Shown piece by piece: positions 60,249 to 64,000 of a DNA stretch of 64,000 nucleotides. The translations under genes were made by a program, and so were the position numbers. The DNA comes from Arthrobacter sp. 9V (lineage in GTDB: Bacteria > Actinomycetota > Actinomycetes > Actinomycetales > Micrococcaceae), in contig NZ_LR732912.1 in the NCBI RefSeq assembly GCF_902506065.1, forward strand, positions 4,318,683-4,382,682, given 5' to 3'. Position 1 is the stretch's first letter; every line of letters starts with the position of its first letter. The notes beneath the pieces were generated by a model. The model saw only the letters and a program-made list of their open reading frames with translations. It was not told the origin of the DNA and did no database searches.

Positions 60249-61790
60249 ATGACATCCACCCTTTCGACGGCGGCCAGCCGCACCGACGATGCAGACCTGA
60301 CAGCACTTGGCTACCAGCCCACCCTGCACCGCAAGCTGGGCCGATACGCATCGTTCGCCGCAGGTTTTTCGTTCGTCTCCATCCTCACCACCATCTTCCA
60401 GCTCTTCGCCTTCGGCTACTCGTTCGCCGGCCCTGCTTTCTTCTGGACCTGGCCCGTGGTCCTGGTGGGTCAACTCCTTGTGGCATTGAACTTTGCCGAA
60501 CTCGCCGCCCGCTACCCCCTGTCCGGCGCTGTCTATCAATGGTCGCGCCGAGTGGGGGGCGAAGTGGTGGGTTGGTTCGCGGGCTGGTTCATGTCCATCG
60601 CCCAGGTCATCACTGCCGCCGCGGCAGCCATTGCCCTCCAGGTGGTCCTCCCCCAGTTGTGGGATGGCTTCCAAGTGGTGGGCGGCGATCCCGCCCTGAC
60701 AACCCCCTCGGGCGCGGCAAACGCAGTGATCCTTGGTGCGGCTCTACTTGTGCTCACCACCGTGATCAACTGCCTGGGCGTGAAGCTCATGTCCCACGTG
60801 AACTCCATCGGCGTTACCTGCGAGATTGTGGGAGTGGCCGCGGTGATCCTCGCCCTGTTCTCGGCCGCGCAGCGCGGCCCGGAGGTGGTGGCGGACGTCA
60901 GCGTGGTCACCACCTCTGACCTTGGCGCGGTGGGCGCCTTCCTGGTCTCCGGGCTGATGGCGGCCTACGTGATGGTGGGCTTCAACTCCGCCGGTGAACT
61001 GTCGGAGGAAACCAAGAACCCCCGCAAGACGGCCCCGCGCACCATTCTCTCCGCGCTCATTATCTCGGGCATAGGCGGCGGACTCATGATCATCGCCGCA
61101 CTGATGGCAGCACCAAGCCTGGACGACGGCCGGCTGGCCACCGAAGGACTGCCCTACGTACTGACCGCTGTGCTGGGCACGTTCTGGGGGAAAGTACTGC
61201 TGGTTGACGTGGCAATTGCCATCTTCGTCTGCACCCTTGCCATCCAAACGGCAGGTTCACGGCTGGTGTTCTCCATGGCCCGCGACGGCAAACTCCCGGC
61301 CTCGGCCCTGCTCGCAAAGGTCCACGCCAAGCGCGGAACCCCCATGTGGCCCTCCATTGCGATCGGCGCCCTGGCTGTGGGCATCCTGGCCATCAACATC
61401 GGCAACTCCGCACTCTTCACCACCCTCTGCAGCGTGTGCATAGTGATGGTGTATCTGGCGTACCTGATGGTCACCGTGCCGCAGTTGCTCAGCCGTTTCC
61501 GGGGCGACTGGGGCCGTGTTGGGCAGACCATGCCGGCGGGACTCTTCTCCTTGGGCCGTTGGGGCCTTACTGTCAACATCCTGGCCGTGCTGTACGGCGC
61601 CGTGATGGTCATCAACCTTTCCTGGCCCCGCCCGGAAGTGTACGACCCCTCCGGCGAACACGGGATCCTGCTCTTCTCCGCCCCCATCATGGTGGGCGCC
61701 GTCCTGATCCTGGGCATCTGGGTCCGGCGGAACATACGGGTCCGGGACAACAAGGCCGCAATCGCTGCCGAATCCGCCAACGCCGGCTAA
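60249..61790 (+). CDS. APC-family amino acid/polyamine-type permease
   Basis: A 513-residue permease of the APC superfamily with about 12 helices: FGYSFAGPAFFWTWPVVLVGQLLVALNFAELAARYPLSGAVYQW is the family N-terminal signature; GFNSAGELSEETKNPRKTAPRTI is a conserved loop. It belongs to the group often found beside urea/guanidine carboxylase genes, where it likely imports guanidine or a related nitrogen compound. It heads the operon after CACGGAGAAACCCG; the next gene follows at 63 bp. Substrate is inference. Confidence 0.86.
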   Translation: MTSTLSTAASRTDDADLTALGYQPTLHRKLGRYASFAAGFSFVSILTTIFQLFAFGYSFAGPAFFWTWPVVLVGQLLVALNFAELAARYPLSGAVYQWSRRVGGEVVGWFAGWFMSIAQVITAAAAAIALQVVLPQLWDGFQVVGGDPALTTPSGAANAVILGAALLVLTTVINCLGVKLMSHVNSIGVTCEIVGVAAVILALFSAAQRGPEVVADVSVVTTSDLGAVGAFLVSGLMAAYVMVGFNSAGELSEETKNPRKTAPRTILSALIISGIGGGLMIIAALMAAPSLDDGRLATEGLPYVLTAVLGTFWGKVLLVDVAIAIFVCTLAIQTAGSRLVFSMARDGKLPASALLAKVHAKRGTPMWPSIAIGALAVGILAINIGNSALFTTLCSVCIVMVYLAYLMVTVPQLLSRFRGDWGRVGQTMPAGLFSLGRWGLTVNILAVLYGAVMVINLSWPRPEVYDPSGEHGILLFSAPIMVGAVLILGIWVRRNIRVRDNKAAIAAESANAG

Positions 61791-61853
61791 CGCCACCGCC
61801 AGTTCCAAGTACCAGCACCAGCACCAGCACAGAAATGATTGCCATGACTCAGA

Positions 61854-62731
61854 CTCTTGAAACACGGACCGCTGAAAACAGTACCGCCACAACAGCCGGC
61901 GCCAAGCTGCACGCACGGGCCCAGCACGGACTCACGGCCGAAACCATGATCCACGTCCCGCCAGCTTCGGCCCCTGCGCGCTTGACGTCGGCACTCCCCC
62001 AGGAGGCGAAGGATTCCCTCACTTGGGCGGAGACACTCGCCTTCGGACGCTACACCCACCTGGAACTGGCCCGCGGGACGCGCCTCAGGCTCACAGACCT
62101 CGACGGCGATGCTTGCGTTCACGCTGTCATCATCCGGAGCGGGGCCCAGCATGAGCGACTCAACGTAGCGGACACCGTCAAAGTCCCCTGGCAGGCATAC
62201 ATCACCACAGGGCACCCGCTTCTATCCGACGCCGGCCGGCTCATGGCAACCGTAGTGGCCGATTGTTCAGGCAAGCACGATGCCCTTGCCGGCACCACAA
62301 ACCTGGCCGGTAACACTGCCAAGTACGGTGCCGGGTCCGCCCACAGCCCGTCACCGGCAGGCCGCGAACTCCTCACCCTGGGCGGCATGAAGCACGGAGT
62401 CAGTCAAAGGCAACTGCCGCCGTCGATCTCTTTCTTCAAGGGCGTCACCGTGGACCCGGATGGCAGCATCCGGTTCGCCGGCAGCGCAGGCGCCGGGGCC
62501 GTCGTCGAGCTTCTCCTCCACATGGACGCAGTGCTGGTACTGGCCAACACCGCACATCCGCTGGATCCGCGCGCGGAGTTCACCGGCAGCGCAGTCGACA
62601 TCGTGGCCTGGCAGGCACCGCAGGACCTTGAAGCGCTCAAGGACGGAACCCTGGATGTTGGCCTCGGCCCGGAAGGGCGTCTTGCCCTCCACAACACAGA
62701 ACTCGACTACAACGCAAGGACCTCCGCATGA
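61854..62731 (+). CDS. cgdA: DUF1989 protein, likely carboxyguanidine deiminase subunit CgdA
   Basis: A 292-residue protein of the urea-amidolyase-associated protein 1 (UAAP1, DUF1989) family: GTRLRLTDLDGDACVHAVII, ERLNVADTVKVPWQAYITTGHPLLSD, PSISFFKGVTVDPDGSIRF. Established work assigns the UAAP1/UAAP2 pair next to guanidine carboxylase to carboxyguanidine deiminase (CgdA/CgdB). ATG 61854 begins after GATTGCC; a repeated CCAGCA stretch precedes it. Overlaps cgdB by 4 bp. Confidence 0.83.
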
Positions 62732-63384
62732 ACGTCATCGCAGAAAGCATCCCCGCACTAGTGCCGGGGCAGGTGGTGTTGGACGAATTGGTGGAAGCCC
62801 GCGGCCCCTGGTCCGCTGTGGTGGCAGCCGGAGACATCCTCACCATTGTTGACCTCGATGGCAACCAAGCCGTCGACTGCATCCTTTATGCAGCACAGGA
62901 CACCAGCACCCGGTACTCCGCCGCCGTGACCATCGCGAGCCAGGGTTCGATCTTCCTCACTACCGGCTCAATCCTGCGCGCAGACAGCGGCCTGGAACTC
63001 ATGACCGTGGTGGCGGACGAGGTTGGCATCCATGACACCATCGGCGGCGCCTGCTCGCAGGAATCCAATACCCTCCGCTACGGTCAGCACACCCATGAAC
63101 AGCACGCTTGCGTTGAGAACTTCCTCATTGAAGGCGCCAAGTGGGATCTGGGCAAGAAGGACCTGGTGTCCAACATCAACTGGTTCATGAACGTGCCCGT
63201 GGACCCGGATGGCGCCCTGGGAATAGTGGACGGGTTGTCCGCACCCGGCAAGCGAGTAGCCCTTCGCGCAGAGGTGGACACGCTGGTGCTGGTATCCAAC
63301 TGCCCCCAAATCAACAACCCCTGCAACGGCTTCAACCCCACGCCGGTGCGCATGATCGTCACACGTCCGGAGGCCCGCGCATGA
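62728..63384 (+). CDS. cgdB: DUF1989 protein, likely carboxyguanidine deiminase subunit CgdB
   Basis: A 218-residue UAAP2-type DUF1989 protein: VDLDGNQAVDCILYAAQDTSTRYSAAVTIASQGSIFLTTGS, DTIGGACSQESNTLRYG, HACVENFLIEGAKWDLGKKDLVSNINWFMNVPVDPDG and CNGFNPTPVRM. Conserved Cys/His residues (GGACSQE, QHACVE, NPCNGFNPT) are those proposed for metal binding. Coupled by 4-bp overlaps to cgdA and the carboxylase. Confidence 0.85.
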   Translation: MNVIAESIPALVPGQVVLDELVEARGPWSAVVAAGDILTIVDLDGNQAVDCILYAAQDTSTRYSAAVTIASQGSIFLTTGSILRADSGLELMTVVADEVGIHDTIGGACSQESNTLRYGQHTHEQHACVENFLIEGAKWDLGKKDLVSNINWFMNVPVDPDGALGIVDGLSAPGKRVALRAEVDTLVLVSNCPQINNPCNGFNPTPVRMIVTRPEARA

Positions 63385-64000
63385 CCCGTTTCGATACCCT
63401 TCTTATTGCCAACCGTGGCGAGATTTCCTGCCGGATCATTGAGTCCGCCCGTAACGCGGGACTGCGCACCGTGGCCGTCTTCTCCGAGGCTGATCGCGGC
63501 GCCAAGCATGTGAAGCTCGCGGACGAGGCCGTCCTGCTGGGTCCCGCACCGGCCAAGGAGTCCTATCTCAAGGTGGAGGCCATCCTCAGTGCGGCAGCCG
63601 CCACCGGGGCAGGCGCCATCCACCCCGGCTACGGATTCCTGTCCGAGGATGCAGCATTCGCGGAAGCCGTGGAGGCAGCAGGGCTGGTCTTCGTAGGTCC
63701 CACCCCGGAGCAACTCCGGATCTTCGGGACCAAGCACACTGCCAGGGATGCCGCCCAGCGCGCCGGGGTTCCCATGATCGCGGGATCCGGTCTGCTGGAC
63801 AGTGTGGACGAAGCAGTGGCCGCGGCAGGAACCATCGGCTACCCGCTCATGCTCAAGGCAACCGGAGGTGGCGGCGGAATCGGCATGGCCGTGTGCCGCG
63901 ATGAAGCCGAACTCCGTGACAACTACTCCCGGGTGGCTCGACTTGCCAGCTCCAGCTTCGGAACCGCCGGAGTCTTCGCTGAACGCTACATCGAGCACGC
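63381..64000 (+). CDS. Urea/guanidine carboxylase, N-terminal biotin-carboxylase part, runs off window
   Basis: The first 206 codons of a biotin-dependent carboxylase: FDTLLIANRGEISCRIIESARNAG, GAIHPGYGFLSEDAAFAEAVEAAG, and the glycine-rich ATP loop GGGGGIGM. The rest of the gene (allophanate-type carboxyltransferase and biotinyl domains) is beyond the right edge. With cgdAB it is most likely guanidine carboxylase, although urea carboxylase is the usual automatic name; the residue that distinguishes them is not in the window. Confidence 0.85.
   Translation, partial: MTRFDTLLIANRGEISCRIIESARNAGLRTVAVFSEADRGAKHVKLADEAVLLGPAPAKESYLKVEAILSAAAATGAGAIHPGYGFLSEDAAFAEAVEAAGLVFVGPTPEQLRIFGTKHTARDAAQRAGVPMIAGSGLLDSVDEAVAAAGTIGYPLMLKATGGGGGIGMAVCRDEAELRDNYSRVARLASSSFGTAGVFAERYIEH

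Noticed and set aside
1..64000. CRISPR arrays, insertion sequences, integrases, prophage or integron attC sites
   Set aside because: No regularly spaced repeats, no transposase or integrase motifs; the palindromes lack attC R/L box structure and an associated integrase.

Overview
The window is high-GC DNA, densely packed with genes and without rRNA or an origin. Gene content (split pst operon with phased PHO boxes, GAF-ANTAR regulators, MmyB-type HTH regulators, actinobacterial urease order, GTG/TTG starts, AAGGAG ribosome sites) points to an actinobacterium of the Micrococcaceae, most like Arthrobacter/Paenarthrobacter. This is recognition by reading, not a database match.

Layout. 1-5.3 kb: a four-carbon sugar-acid (threonate-type) operon (gntP partial, ltnD, otnK) on the minus strand, plus an alpha/beta hydrolase and an FCD-type GntR regulator; the regulator and the operon share the same operator motif. 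5.4-16.6 kb: an AraC-type regulator facing a long catabolic operon: SDR, StyA1-like monooxygenase, self-sufficient StyA2B fusion, CrtI-like FAD oxidoreductase, isatin-hydrolase-like cyclase, ThDP-dependent decarboxylase, then a Zn-alcohol dehydrogenase and a small membrane protein. I read this as indole/isatin catabolism; the ThDP enzyme is a candidate isatinate (2-aminobenzoylformate) decarboxylase. 16.7-24.8 kb: universal stress protein, SDR, dodecin, MmyB-type regulator, and a five-gene operon of three aldo/keto reductases, an epimerase and a lactonase. 25-28 kb: a secreted GH13 alpha-amylase with two LacI-type operators. 28-33 kb: sigma factor plus membrane partner, a SipW/Sec11-type signal peptidase fused to a second export segment and four Ig-like repeats, and a TasA/CalY-like exported protein. 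33-41 kb: serine hydrolase, then ureABCEFGD plus a nickel transporter; then a flavin reductase behind a near-perfect SoxR-type promoter.

41.5-51.5 kb: lipoprotein trypsin-like protease, a D-threonine-aldolase-like gene with an apparent frameshift, three tandem GAF-ANTAR regulators, tRNA-Lys, several small conserved proteins, a lipoprotein, and a DUF47-Pit low-affinity phosphate pair. 51.6-56 kb: pstSCAB under PHO boxes. 56-59 kb: FUSC-like protein, radA, Pr6Pr membrane protein. 59.3-64 kb: TetR regulator, APC permease, two DUF1989 proteins and the start of a 'urea carboxylase' gene, better read as a guanidine-nitrogen pathway (carboxyguanidine deiminase CgdAB plus guanidine carboxylase), which would feed the urease-independent ammonium route.

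The most unusual window-wide signal is a family of intergenic palindromes. Five are exactly 66 bp from CCCA to TGGG and two more are about 66 bp. All seven lie between convergent genes, and their arm sequences differ from copy to copy while staying self-complementary. A second, longer hairpin element (117-139 bp) with copy-specific complementary ends occurs twice inside the urease operon.
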